Source of the DNA: Epiperipatus broadwayi
Taxonomy: Eukaryota; Onychophora; Udeonychophora; Euonychophora; Peripatidae
Reading direction: 5' to 3'
Assembly: GCA_028023455.1 (NCBI GenBank)
Contig: JAQFVV010000282.1
Coordinates: forward strand, 1,027,713 to 1,091,712
DNA length: 64,000 bases
Shown: positions 33,245-46,057 of the stretch, one piece after another
Layout of the letters: each line of letters starts with the position of its first letter
Numbering within the stretch: position 1 is the first letter of the stretch
The notes under the pieces: model-generated
What the model saw: only the letters and a program-made list of their open reading frames with translations
What the model was told of the DNA's origin: nothing
The model's database searches: none
Position numbers and translations under genes: made by a program

Positions 33245-36200
33245 AACTTTAATAAAGAGAAATTCAATTGTATATTAAAATATCATTGGATTTGTCAAAA
33301 TCCAAATATTATTAAAATCTCAAATATTCAAATATTATATTCATTGTAACTTAATAAAGATGATCAAACGATCCAAATGTATTAAATAATTAAGAAATAT
33401 TCATTGTAACATAAATAAACTGATCAAAAGGATCCAAGTATATTAAATAATGAAGAAACGATTCAAATATAAATATTCAGCTTAATAAACGAAAAAGAAT
33501 TGTTGTAGCTTTTTATTTTATTTTTATATCAAAGAGCAAAGAATTAAGTATGCAACTTGCTGAGCATAAGCTACTAAACAAAAGATCAGACTGAGTTATC
33601 AATCATATTAAGGGTCATTGGATTAAATGAAACATACTCCTGGATATTGGCTATATAGCCATAAGGTCCTAAATATTAAAATGATGAGTAGGAATAAATT
33701 AAACATATTTCTATAATTAGATTTCTCAAGATATCACAATATCAATAATTATAAACAAATTATTAATAACAACTATTATAACTCAGGTATATGGAAATCA
33801 AGTGAGGTGAGCACACTAGTAACTCAATAAAATATCTTCTCAGGTATACAGACAGTAGATTTTGTCCACTTTCATTTCTTGGTTTGATGTTAAGTGCATA
33901 TTTAAACAAATACCAAGTGAATATGGTCTATCAGGGTGCCACTAGATTATCTGAATCTAGACACAGTTATATCTAATAACCTTTTCACGTGTACCGGGTT
34001 TGAATCCCTTTTTGGTACTTTATTTCTAATAAGAATAGATTTTTACTTTTAGAGCCATATCACTGTATGCACTAATATTTAGGTAAACATAAAACATCTT
34101 TAAACTGAAGTGGAATTCATTAGACATAAATCATTTCTTAGATCTTAGCATAACAAAGGTGTTTCAATATTTTTTTTTATAAGTTTTACTAGCTCAGATT
34201 ACTATTGATTTAAGATGGCAATTCACTCATCCTTGCATGAAATAGATGATGGGATGGTGGTTATAATAATACTAAGAAATCACTAAATACTATGAAATCA
34301 ATATTTATTTATGGCCTTTAAACATTTAAACAGCTCATTAATTAAAACGTTGATGATGATGATGATGATGACAATAATGATAACGATAATGACAATGGTT
34401 TCAACCACAGCTTTAGGACTAAGCCTAAACATAAAACCTAATTTTTATAAAGAAATTCATAATTATTGTTAATCTTAGCATATTTAATCATATCTTAAAC
34501 AACTAATATTCAACCATTGATGATGAATGATCACACTTGATAAAGACTACTCTTAATGAACTATATACGCCTCGTTTAATAACATAAACTAATATTTATT
34601 ACTGCATTTCTAACATATACATAAAAATTTCTATATTTACATGAAAATTTATATTAACAATAACAACAATAATCATAATCGACTGTTTTAAAATCATAAC
34701 ATTAAGTTTTAAATTCTTCCCCCTTTCCCGTAAATGTATTTCAAAAGTATATTGTATTAAATGGGGTAACCGATTTGTTAAAATGTTCCATCCACAAGAA
34801 AAGTATTTCATAAAACAGAATCTCCACTCATTGGCACACGTACTTTATAAATCTAACATGAAAGTAGAATGACAAAATAAATGTTTGTAAAATTGGAAAG
34901 AGCAAGTTTTAGAAACAAGTTTTAAATTATTTTCTCCCCCTCTCTTCTACCTCTGAAATGCTATACTTTAACTTGAAACAAAATAATCTAATATTCTAAT
35001 ACTACTTATTTCTTCACATTCACTCGCAATTATACACATATAAAAATAGTATTATGTATGTGCGTGTTTTATTCCCCATAAAAACCAAAATATTATTTAA
35101 AACCAAAATAATAATACAAAAAAATTATTTTACACATTAATATTTCATAACAGTAAATTAATAAACAAATAATTTTGATACATTCAGAATCATTTATGAA
35201 GCTCAAAGTTATTATTAGTAAGAAATTCTTGGTTTTAATTGATCTGAATAGTCTTTAAAAGTTCTTTAAATAAAATATACCACTTTATTACTAAATTTTA
35301 TTAAGACTCTGATTTCATAAAGAAAATAGATATAAAAAGTCATATTACCAATCTGTTGTTTTATGGTGAACTTCCAATGAGTCCAACTTATCTTGTATAA
35401 TGTCTATATTTCTGCAGCTATCATTTCCGTTTTACCTTGGAACAATCTTTTTCTTGAGGTGTATAACTATTTGATGATGATGATTCTATTAAGGTTATTT
35501 GCTTTAGTGGACAATTTGGAAATCATTATATTAATTTTTCTTCTCTTCCTGTCAAGCATGATTCTTTTAGTGGATAAAATACAGCAGTTCTTTTCCCATT
35601 GTAATTTTTCTGGGGTTCAAACTCAGTTACTGGAACAATTAATTGGATTCGATGATTAATATTTATCAGTAGATTAATTCATCTTTCTGATCTCCTTTGA
35701 ATGCAGGTGAATGTTTTCTTCCTTCTATTTAAAACATTTTATCTCTCTCAGTCAGTTGAAAGGTGTAGAATATTATTTTCCAGACATGACATTTTTTTCT
35801 TTCCCATATGATCTGCGTCTCCGCGACAGTCAGGTAAAAGATGAGTCATATATATAATTTTTCTACCCAGTCATTCTTATATTTTCAACATTCAAAACTT
35901 GATATAAAAAAATGATTTAAAAAAAAATTATCTAGCAGAATTAAAATGTTTTTCTGCTTTAGTTTCAATAATCTTTAAAAAGTCTCTCTCACAATAATAA
36001 TCATAATAACAATAATCTAATAGCTCAACTGATTTTCCAGACTGCTTTTATATCCGATTTTTGAGTCAACTCACCCAATTAGAGTGATAGTGTGAATTGC
36101 TATTTTAGACCAACTCAAAAAATCACACACCTGGTTTTCAGACACTTTTGTCTAAAAAAAAAAAATAGACTTAATCCTTTTTCCTTTTTCACGTATATCT

Positions 36201-37690
36201 GTAATATCTAAAATTGGAGTTTCTTTCCTTTAATCTTAAGATGAGACGATTTCAAAATTAGACTTCCCACCAAGCTTAAGCTCCAAAATGACAAACAATC
36301 ATTTACAAAAACAAAATTGCTACAAAAAGATATCTGATTCAACAGATTTTCTCCCTTACCACAAAATTGTAAAAAAAAATAATTTAACAGATTTAACCCT
36401 TCTTTTCAATATATTTAATAAATGTAAATTTCTGTGTGTAATGTACACACATACTTTATCATTTCAAATCATTCATAAACTGACATTAAATAATACAATT
36501 ACTAGCTTAGTAATTATAACCCTAATATTTAAAATTAAATCCTTAGCTTTTAAATCCCAATTACAATTATAGAAAAGCAAAATAGAGGTATAGAATGAGA
36601 CATTAGAATTGATCAAGCATAGGTTAGTTTTAAAGAAAGTTAAAATGTTTAATATCTGAAATTTAATGATGGCTAACTAAATAGCTTTTATAACACACAC
36701 TGCTTATACATATGCGTTACAATATTGCTTTTTAACAGAAAAATTAAATATTGAATAGTTTAAATGTGTATTACCTTTCTATCAACACACAAACAAATAA
36801 AGAATATAATTGTTGACCCACTCTCTTTCTGTCTAAAGCTTTTAAAACTGGATCTTGTAGGGTTTAAACTTGGATGATTATAGCTTCATTTATTATTATT
36901 TAAACTTGATGATGATTTTGGTTTTACATTTTCTTACATGCATATATATATGTTCTTATATATATATATCTGTTCTACAGACATTTTAAATATTTGTATG
37001 CATATTGAAAAGAAATTAAGTCATATATCACATGACCTAATTTATATATGCCTATATATTTTTTCAACTGTTGGGGCATTTTATCAGTACATTACACATC
37101 GAAACTCTGCCATATCACAACTACCTACCAGAACAGAAACGGAGACCACTCTCACATATGCATGTGTTAAAAACATAATATATGGTAGCTATTATCTGTG
37201 AAATTCAATATTTATGGCATGGCTGGAAACAAATTTTATCAGTAATAAAAACAAGGACTGCTATACATGTTTCTTTCCAACTATCATAATTTCTCATTAC
37301 TCATCTAACATTATTTATAATCAAAGTATTTTTTCATTCTGACAAAGAATCATTATTCTTTGTTATACTACAATATTCTAGATATTATTTTCTAAAAGAG
37401 CTTACTGTGTTGATAGTTAGTAGTTAGTAATAAATGTAAATAAAAAGAAGTAAAAAAACATAGTTCATCAAATATAATTGGATGAAACTAAAATGTGCTA
37501 TAAAGACATTTTCACTGATTGGCTGATTTACAGAAGAAGGCTGATATAATCTTTAATATATTTACTAATAGCAGCACTTCTGTAGAATATTCTGATCATT
37601 CTCTTGCAACTATTTGTAGCATTCATTTATTGGTTTTGCATTCATTTGACAGCAGAAACTGGAATTACAATATATACTGATTTACTAGTT
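33245..37690. other. Long stretch without a supported gene
   Basis: 33290-33480 holds a loosely repeated unit with TTCATTGTAAC, ATCAAA-GATCCAA and TATTAAATAAT (three rough copies). (GATGAT)n lies at 34352-34371. The short frames at 35393-35659, 36288-36572 and 36938-37201 have hydrophobic, A+T-driven composition and no motif. Splice-like CAG and GT sites occur by chance. I see no RNA gene. Confidence 0.5.
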
Positions 37691-37743
37691 CAAAAAAAAA
37701 TCTAAAGATGTCAGTGTCATACAAAAGATTTGGATAAAGATGG

Positions 37744-38337
37744 ATGAGAAAGGTAATGTGGTATGCAAAAGATTTGGATAAAGAATTTATATCAGTATAT
37801 TTGTATAAAAGATGGGATGATTGTGTTAGGAGGATTGTTGAGTGTTATAGTGGTAAGGAATGGGATAAAAGAATAGATTTATTAATAAAGAATAGAGAGT
37901 TAGAGAGATGGAGAAGTAGTATGGAGAGTAAAAAGAGTTTAAATATATATAAAAATAAACAGAATATTAGGTGCAAGTTAATATATGATAATAGTAAGGA
38001 AAGTAGTTTATTGTTTAAAGCTCGAACGGGATCTTTAGTAACAAGAAAATATTCATGTAAGTGGGAAAATGTGGGTGATTTAGTCTGTAAATTATGTAAG
38101 GAAGGAATAGAAAATAGTAGGCATCTGTTAATTGAATGTAAATGCTTGAAAACAGAAAGGGCACATATAATGAAGTTATGGAAAAATAAATATGAAAAAA
38201 GTGATTATACAGAAAGTGGATTATTGGTTTTTATGCTGGGTTTGGAAAAAGATAAGGAGGATTTAGATATAAAAGCCATAGAGTTGACAAAGATTATGTT
38301 GTGGAAATGGGATGGAGCAGAATATGGGAAAACTTAG
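37744..38337 (+). CDS. LINE ORF2 C-terminal region with CCHC-type zinc motif
   Basis: 197 residues, rich in Lys, Glu and Trp. Blocks in order: ERWRSSMESKKSLNIYKNKQ (about residues 53-72), LLFKARTGSLVTRKYSCKW (about 89-107), then CKLCKEGIENSRHLLIEC (about 117-134; spacing C-x2-C-x8-H-x4-C) and a helical tail ending at a stop. 'LL..RTGSL......W' followed by 'C.LC..G.E...HLL.EC' is the usual end of many LINE reverse-transcriptase proteins, after the RT domain, and probably binds nucleic acid. The RT and endonuclease are missing, so this is a dead-on-arrival copy despite the intact frame. The clade cannot be fixed from this piece. Confidence 0.75.
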   Translation: MRKVMWYAKDLDKEFISVYLYKRWDDCVRRIVECYSGKEWDKRIDLLIKNRELERWRSSMESKKSLNIYKNKQNIRCKLIYDNSKESSLLFKARTGSLVTRKYSCKWENVGDLVCKLCKEGIENSRHLLIECKCLKTERAHIMKLWKNKYEKSDYTESGLLVFMLGLEKDKEDLDIKAIELTKIMLWKWDGAEYGKT

Positions 38338-38450
38338 ACTGGGGAATGGAAAATAAAGTGGCTAACAGGTTTCTCTGGGCATAATTGTTGAGAGATTCTT
38401 GATTTCGTTTAAGGAAAAGCTACAGTACATCACATCACATCACATATAAG
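37744..38450 (+). mobile_element. 5'-truncated non-LTR retrotransposon (LINE) with CACAT-type tail
   Basis: A 197-codon open frame (37744-38337) is followed by 3' sequence ending in CATCACATCACATCACATA. The 3' end also occurs at 14010-14158 (minus), so this is a multicopy family. At the 5' side CAAAAGATTTGGATAAAGA occurs twice, about 45 bp apart, suggesting a small duplication at the truncation point. Confidence 0.8.
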
Positions 38451-38454
38451 AGAA

Positions 38455-38730
38455 CTGACAAATGAGATTGTTTGTTCTCAGGCCTCAACAGCATTTGCGG
38501 GAGTATTCGCAAGTGCTTTTCTTATTTATTACTGTGGAAAGAAAAATTAGATAATTTCTGTAATTTATTTACATATTTATGATTATTTTTGCAAAATATT
38601 TTTCAAATACATACTTATTACAAAACAAAAATATTATAATCACCAATTTGTCTGAGTTGGTCAACCAAAAAATACATTTTTTTTTCTGTATAGTGTAATT
38701 ATGTTATAAAAACAAATATATATGTATAAT
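38455..38730. other. No gene seen
   Basis: A+T-rich, nothing recognised. Confidence 0.5.
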
Positions 38731-38734
38731 CATT

Positions 38735-38840
38735 AAAACCAGTCAACATGTACATAGACAATCCCAATATCCATAACAATCAACAATCTCAAACTGTTGT
38801 CAAGGCAACCTCCTTTTAACAATAAAAGTGGAATCCCAAA
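38735..38840 (+). mobile_element. Family C arm fragment
   Basis: ACCAGTCAACATGTACATAG, ACAATCCCAATATCC and CTGTTGTCAAGGCAACCTCC match the family C start, then stop at a short TA microsatellite. Confidence 0.75.
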
Positions 38841-38844
38841 TATA

Positions 38845-39465
38845 TATATATATAAACAAAGCTTAAGTCGTAGACAGAAAATTGCATTCAAGTACATGCC
38901 AGAATTCAAGTTAATCAAGGGGAAGATGTAGTGCAGTTGGTTGTGAATCCAGTTATAAATGTAGTGAAAGTAATGAGTTAATTAATTTGGAATGAGATAA
39001 GTCAAGTGAATTTTAATAAAGTTAAACAGCGAGCTAAGAATGGCTGAAGAAAGAATGCCTCTATTTTGATCGTAGCAGCTATACTTTTATAATATTTTAA
39101 TAATTATAAGTGGAATTTTAAATTTTAAAAAAGAATTTCATTTCTTTATGTTGCCTTAACAATAATCTCCTCAGATTTTAGAACTTGAGTTCAAATCAAA
39201 AATATTTTTAAAAAAATACATTTGTATTAATAATAGAGAAATGATAAAAATGCTATTATTCTGATTACATTTATCAGTTTTATTACTTTTTTTCTGTATT
39301 TGCAACCATTATATTTAAGAATATTTTTCATTTGAAAACCTATATATGTAATACGTACATTAAAAATTATGGGAATTGTTAAAATAAAATATTGCAAATA
39401 TAATCCAAACAGCTATCTTGGATCTGTGAGAGAAGAGTGGTAGAAGCTTGTAAATGAATATGTTA
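38845..39465. other. No gene seen
   Basis: A+T-rich, nothing recognised. Confidence 0.5.
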
Positions 39466-39477
39466 AAAAGGATAGAA

Positions 39478-40236
39478 TAATTCTAAAACATCATAAACAG
39501 AGCAAAACTCTCCATACAGTACTGCCACCTGTGCTAAACAAGAGTAATAGGCTATTGAGCTTAGATTGAAAATATTTTTTGTGTTTTCAATTTCATTCTC
39601 ATAGTTTTGTAGTTAAGTAGAGATAAAAGGTGGTTGCTAGAGGGTTGCATTAGATCCTAAGATCTAGATGCAGTGCTCTCAGATCCAAAGCTTCTCACTG
39701 ACGAAGGCCACAAGCCAGAAACTAGTCTGGGGATATTGGATGAGTAGGCATTAGATAGGGATTTTATGCACAAGCCTTCTGGCATCCATTGATTACTCTG
39801 TTTAGCACAGGTGGCAATACTGTATGGAGAGTTTTGCTCTGTTTATCAACAATTAATGTGCTAGTATAGGAAATGTGATCATGTGATGCTTAATGGTCTA
39901 AAACATCATGTCATCACCACTTCCTATGCTTACATAAGTTGTTAAAACATAACAAACACTCCATATAGTAGTATCAGCCAGTGCAAGCCATAGTAATCAA
40001 TGGAGGCTAGAAGGTCTGTGCATAAAATCCCTATCTAGTGCCTATTCATCCAATATCCCCGGACTAGTTTGTAGCTTATGGCTCATCACTAATGAAAGCC
40101 ACAAGCTAGAAACTAGTTGGGGACATTGGATGAGTAGGTACTAGATAAGAATTTTATGCACAAACCTTCACGCATCCATAGATTACTCTGGCTTGCACTG
40201 ATGGCGCTACTGTATGGAAAATTTGCAACTGTTTTT
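39478..40236. mobile_element. Family A composite: two foldback units side by side
   Basis: Unit 1 (39478-39895) has a short inverted end, then a forward monomer with an intact hammerhead and a full right end reading GTGATCATGTGATGCTTAATGG. Unit 2 (39896-40236) is a compact foldback whose inverted and forward ribozyme halves meet at about 40087. AGGATAGAA occurs at 39469-39477 and 40237-40245 and may be a decayed target duplication for the whole. Confidence 0.8.
39685..39739 (+). ncRNA. Type I hammerhead ribozyme (family A), core intact
   Basis: UUCUCA / CUGACGA / stem II GGC-CACAA-GCC / GAA / ACUAGU / C17 / UGGGGA. Inner stem I pairs with two G-U wobbles, and the outer CCAA/UUGG pair is present. 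The layout is the same as at 8849-8903. Confidence 0.75.
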
Positions 40237-40249
40237 AGGATAGAACTCT

Positions 40250-41225
40250 GCTATATTCCCATCATAAAGTACTAGTATCTAAATTCTTAGTTACTATGGC
40301 ATTGGAAAGAGATACAAAAATCATACATCAGTAAATTTTATGGTTTTTTTTTTCATTTATCTCACCTAACGCCCTGTAATTTCTGGTGAGACTACATCAA
40401 TAGTGGCATGTTTATTATATTACCACTACATCATGACTGACCCAAAGGTATGAATCAGCATAGCTACTGCTATCATTAATAAAACTACTCGGAAGACATA
40501 AGAAAAAAAGAATAACAATGACGTGCATTTCAGAAATACTAAAAATATTCTCAAGAGTTTTGATGCTTCAAACAGTTTTCATGATTGCGTGTACAAAAGG
40601 TTCAAAATACTTATAAGAATCATCTAACCTTTTTAATAACAACTATGCAATTAATAATAATATAACTTCAAATTTGAGGTCCTTAAGCCTTCTTTTACTA
40701 GTGGATCCAGATGCAATCTGTCATCTTCGGTACTCAAGTCACGACTGTCTGAACAAATAACCATTTAAATTTTTTCAGTAAAACAATGGAGTGGTCAGAA
40801 AAACTGATCATAAATTTCATAGCTTTGTATAATTAAAAGTACAATTATAAAAAATAAAAATATATCGAATGACAGATAATTGATAAATTGATAATGAAAT
40901 ATTTTTAGTAATTTAGATCAGAAAATAAAGCTCCTATAAACTGGCTTCAGCTTCTTTTCAAAATACTTTCGAAGATGACGGAAAGAAATTTAGAATTAGT
41001 GTAGAAGCTTCAACAAATATAGCAGAAAATCAAAGGAATAAAAAATATAAAGAAGTTTAGTGATGACTTAAAATGGGAAAACATAATCATTGTGTAAAAA
41101 CCTTAACATAAATTAAATCAAGATGTGAAGAAACAATTCCCAGCATATATAACGTATAAAAATGCAATATGGAAGATCTTCAATTCTTGATTATGATAAA
41201 TTGAATAAGCATCTTTTGTAATGTA
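40250..41225. other. No gene seen
   Basis: A+T-rich, nothing recognised. Confidence 0.5.
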
Positions 41226-41235
41226 TTGTGATTTT

Positions 41236-41556
41236 TAAACCACCAAACATCATATGATCACTATTCTCTATGCTTACACAAGTTGTTTTTCACAGAGCCA
41301 AAACTCTCCATACAGTAGTGCCACTCAGTGCAAGCCAGAGCAATCAATAGATGCAGGAAGGTTTGTGCATAAAATCCCTATCTAGTGCCTACTCTCAAAT
41401 CCAAGGCTACTCACTAATGAAAGCCACAAGCTAATCTGGAGATAATAGATGAATAGGGATAGATAGGGATTTTATGTACAAACCTTCATGCATCCATTGA
41501 TTGTTCTGCCTTGCACAGAATGGTGCTACTCTATGGAGAATTTTGTCTCTGGGTAC
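41236..41556. mobile_element. Family A foldback, eroded
   Basis: An inverted arm (41236-41395) and forward arm (41396-41556) of family A. The ribozyme reads CTAATGA and has lost the GAAAC segment. GTGATTTTTA before and GTAGTTTTTA after may be a decayed target duplication. Confidence 0.7.
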
Positions 41557-41756
41557 TGTAGTTTTTATTTTTATTTGTTAAAAAATATTTCCTTATGGTG
41601 CATTGCAACTATGGTAAACATGCAGCTCTAGAGAAAATTTGACTTTCACAAAATGTGAGTTACGCAAAAAATCACTAAATCATCCATGTAGATTGGAGAC
41701 TATCTGTAAAACTGAAAAAGACAAAAATATAAAGGCTTAAAATTTAAAAAAGTAGA

Positions 41757-42320
41757 TATTAATATATATTAAGGCTATAATCTTAAGACTATGACAGTAG
41801 GGACCTCTGCAAATCTTTAACACAAGATTTATTAAAAGACAAGAGCGGCCATTCTTATCTTCAACCTACTTTCTAAATAAATAGGAGAATCTAAAACATT
41901 TTGAAGTCCACAAATTCTATAACACATTAACATTCGCAAAATCTTTCGATTTACAAGTCAGTGTTGAGATCTTATGCTTAGAAATCTTTTAAGATAATAT
42001 AAAGTTGTAATAATTAAATTTGGAAAGCACATACTGACTCATTATAAATCGAAAGATTTCACGAATGTTAATGTATTATAAAATTTGTGGACTTAATCAG
42101 TGAGGTATTTAATAGCCTTACACTCTCAAATCAAAATGCTTTAGATTCTCCTATTTATTTAGAAAGTAGGTTGAAGATAAGAGTGGCTGCTCTTGTCTTT
42201 TAAATAACTCTTGTGTTAAAGATTTGCAGAGATCCCTACTGTCGTTTTTTCAGGTGCATAGTCTTAAGGTTATAGCCTTAATATATATTACTTTATGTAA
42301 TGAGTATGTGCTTTACAAAT
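41757..42320. repeat. Foldback family G, ~220-bp arms
   Basis: AATATATATTAAGGCTATAA (41760) to about 41980 pairs with about 42050 to TTATAGCCTTAATATATATT (42293), with modest divergence. Landmark blocks are AGTAGGGACCTCTGCAAATC, CTTCAACCTACTTTC and AATCTTTCGATTTA. A scrap of the family is at 54685-54835. No coding capacity. Confidence 0.8.
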
Positions 42321-42744
42321 TTAATTATTAAAAGTAGATATTATTATTTTTCTTTTTTGAATACATCTATCAGATAAAATTTAGTGTCTGAAGAAAACAG
42401 AATTCAGATAATAAGAAATGAATTTCTTCATAATGCATTTGAATCAAAGCATATTAACTATTAATATCAGAAGATGTAGATATATTAAAGATTGGATGAG
42501 ATTCATAAGCCCAAATAAAGTCTATTTGTTTTGGATGCTATTTAATGTTCAATAATTAGACTTAGTTAAATAAACAAATTCAAAACATTGGCAACTGCAA
42601 TGAAATCAAACATCGAGGTCTTGATAAGCACACAGAGATCAATTAAAGTAAAAATAGACCTACCTCAAGTACCACAATTTATTTGAGAGAAATAACAAAA
42701 CAATAGATTAACTATCTGATGTTAAATAAATAATATACACACTA

Positions 42745-42960
42745 GTTGTATTTTTATATTGGACTATTTCCATCATCTAATATGAGTATTGAATGTCTTT
42801 ACAAAAATTTAACTTTATTTAAATATTCCAAATACATTCAACTGTTAATAATAGCACATCAAACAATTGAACGTATATGGAATATTTAAATAAAGTTAAA
42901 TTTTTCTCAAGACATTCAATACTCATATTAGATGGAAATAATCCAATATAAAAATACGAC
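42745..42960. repeat. Near-perfect hairpin, ~88-bp arms
   Basis: GTATTTTTATATTGGACTAT (42748) through AATATTCCAAATACATTCAA pairs with TTGAACGTATATGGAATATT through ATAGTCC-type inverse at 42940, with few mismatches and a loop of about 35 nt. MITE-like, single copy here. Confidence 0.85.
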
Positions 42961-42964
42961 TAAA

Positions 42965-44855
42965 ACACCATCATCACAAACCTTTAGGAAAACGCAATAT
43001 ACACACTATTTTATTAATTGGTAAGAGAGAATACTCTTCAAATCTCAATTTATTTAATATTTTAAATAATTTCAAATATGTGAAGACTAATAGTGAGAAT
43101 AAATGTCTAATAAATGATGAACAATCATACTCTTCCATGGTATATGCCACTGTAAAAAGCATATACAATGTTGAAGGAATTTGCGTATTATAATGTTCTC
43201 TTATCCTCATAAATAAGGTATAATTTTTACATTATACATAAAAACTTCAAATAATATCTGTATGTTAATTTAACAATGTTTGATTTCTATGATACAAATC
43301 AAACCATAGTTCATTCAATAAATCTTAATAATATCATAATTTTTCAGATAGGAAACTTTTACGATATAAATTCCAACCTTGATATTGTTTTACAACATAT
43401 TGTACTAGGTGTGACAGCTTATTATTTATTAGCTACTCAACCTGTGTCGTATTAAATTTCATATTACTAACAAAGGTTATTAAAAATAGATAATAGCTCG
43501 GAAGTTCGTAGAAGTTAATCAAAAATAGCAGAACCGAACCATGGGCTATGGATTTTTAGCTCCACCTACTCCCACTATCACTACCCCAAACCATATAGGT
43601 CAAAAAATAATAAAATGTTTTTATTCCACTGAAATTCAAATGAAGTCCAAAGTTGGAAGTGACGAAGATGGGCTCCTAATCCCTGGATATTGAACTCCAT
43701 AATCTGTCGTGCTATCAATGTACCAAATCAAATGGAACAATGCAGTCTGATGTTTGAATATAACCTGAAGAAATCGAGGATATTGTAATGCTCTTTCGTG
43801 CTCAAAGATGTGCTATATATATATACACTGGCTGATTTGTGTATTCCAAGTTTTTAATATTTGATTATAGGATATTTGACAGAGGTATGGTTGATTTGGT
43901 AAAATTTAAATCATCTCAAAGGGTAATTTTTTTAAGACGTAAATGTTTGTCAGATCTAAATGAATTTTTTTTTTTTTTTTTCAGCAGGTGAAACTTGAAT
44001 AATAAATATTTGTTTTTCCTGTGGCATTACTTTATATATATACTGTATATAATCAATGCATTGCATGTTTTATAAATTTAGAAATTGTATAAAAAATTAT
44101 TTTGTTTGGATTAATATAATGATCAAAGTTATTTTATATTAGAAATTAATCAAGCTTAAAATAGGTTAGATTTTATATCAGTATCGATACTTAAGGCTTC
44201 ATTTTCTATCCCCCTCCCTTGTTCTTTCTCTCTATCTCTCTTTCTCTCTCTCAGTATGCATGTTTATAAATAAGTTGGTTATTGCAGTTACCATAATCAC
44301 GTGACATGCTTAACTGAGCAAACAAATTGCCTATAGTAAAATTCACTTATCAAAGCTCAATTATACAAAATTATATTCCATAAAAATAATTTGAAATTAA
44401 GAATTGTTTTTATAAATTAGGATATAAAAACAGGAGGGAAAAGAAAGCAATTTATAAATAGATTTGATAAGCTTATACGAATGTTTAACTTACATCTGCG
44501 CACACACTACTATTCTAGCGTTGTTTTAATGTCAAAGACTGAACAGATGACTTCTATCATACTTACATAAATATTATGAAGATATAGTTAGAATATTATA
44601 ATACATTCACGTGATTATGCAGTCTCAATATTAATTCTGGGGCAATTTATTAATAGCATATTAATCACAGAATATACTAAAATAAAATTAAAAAAATCTT
44701 ATCTTTATATGCAAGATAAAGATTATCAATCGATACAGTAAAAGTAAAATTAATTTGAAACTTCAAGCTCCACAATTTTTTTTTTAGATTTCTGAATTTT
44801 CTGGATTTTAAAGAACAGATCTTTTAATCCCTCATTGTAAGATAGAAAAAAACAC
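42965..44855. other. No gene seen
   Basis: Includes a T-run at 43966-43981 and a CT-rich patch at 44205-44255. No conserved coding sequence. Confidence 0.5.
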
Positions 44856-44870
44856 ACAGACTTAATAATT

Positions 44871-45338
44871 AAACCTTTAAACATCACGTAATCATTATTC
44901 CCTACGCCTGCTCATAACTGTTGTTAAAATAGGCAAAACTCTCTCCGTACAGTAGGAAGGTGGTGGCTATGATTATAAAAGAACCAAAGACCCCAAAATG
45001 TATGGGTGCTGAACTTAGTTCAGACCCATATGACTATATAAGCTATTGAGCTTAGATTGAAAATATTTGTGTGTTTTCAATTTTATTCTCATAGTTTTGT
45101 AATTATGTAGAGATAAAAGATGGCTGCTTAAGGCTTGCATTAGATCCTAAGATCTAGGTGCAGTGCTCTCAGATCCAAGGCTCCTCACTGACAAAGGCCA
45201 CAAGCCAGAAACTAGTCTGGGGATATTGGATGAGTAGGCACTAAATAGGGATTTTATGCGCAAGCCTTCTGGCATCCATTGATTACTCTGTCTTGCTTTG
45301 AGTGGCACTACTGTATGGAGAGAGTTTTGGCCTATTTT
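44871..45338. mobile_element. Family A copy with 12-bp TSD
   Basis: A short inverted end (44871-44955) joins a forward monomer (44956-45338). The exact repeat GACTTAATAATT flanks it at 44859-44870 and 45339-45350. The hammerhead (about 45175-45229) reads CTGACAA, with the core G8 lost, so it is probably inactive. The rest is intact. Confidence 0.85.
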
Positions 45339-45609
45339 GACTTAATAATTCATAGGTATTTACTGGATGATTTTTTTATTTGTGAATATGAAAGCAAATA
45401 AATTTATTTATTGTAAAAAATTAAAACTCACCTCTGAAATTCTGTTTGGATAATTTCTATTATTAAAAACTTCTGTCTTTGAAAAGTATTCGGATTAAGA
45501 GTGTTTTACCTGTATATGTTTTAAAATATAATGAAGGTAAATTGCAATGTTTGCCTAAGTGCTAGGCATCACAAAAGAACAAACAACAATGTTATTGTGC
45601 TTTTATGTA

Positions 45610-46020
45610 TATTTAATACCTTTATTGTTAAAAGGTTGCCTTGACAACAGTTTGAAATTATTGATTGTTATCTCCATTGGAATTATCTAAGTGTTGACTG
45701 TTTTCTAATGGTTATTTATAAACCCAAGCCTTGAACCCTATTACACTTATTATTATTATTATTTACACTTATTATTATTATTTAAGTAATACTTTGGGTG
45801 CAATTTAGAAATTATAATTGTAATTTGTAATGTTATAATTGACTATTTATTAGACTGTATTCAGAACAGGTTATAGTTGCCTGTTTAAGGAGGTTTATTT
45901 CAACTTCTTTGTATCAATAATTTCAATCTCTGTGGTCAAGTTGCCTTGGCAACAGTTTGAAATTGTTGATTGTTATCTATATTGGGATTGTTTAAGAGTT
46001 GACTGGTTTCCAATGATTAA
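45610..46020 (-). mobile_element. Family C tandem, inverse orientation
   Basis: Two inverted arms (GGTTGCCTTGACAACAGTTT at 45632 and TTGCCTTGGCAACAGTTTGA at 45941) bracket one internal segment with the TACTTTGGGTGCAATTT and CCTGTTTAAGGAGGTTTATT blocks. The period is about 310 bp, with a TTA microsatellite inside. Confidence 0.8.
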
Positions 46021-46057
46021 TATAATTAATATGAAATTGTAAAGAAAAGCCTTTTCA

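Noticed and set aside
33925-34020. Possible tRNA or SINE (GGGTTTGAATCCC)
   Set aside because: Box-B-like sequence only; no cloverleaf or box A at proper spacing.
35393-35659. Hydrophobic 88-codon frame
   Set aside because: A+T-driven Leu/Ile composition, no motif, no splice context that convinces.
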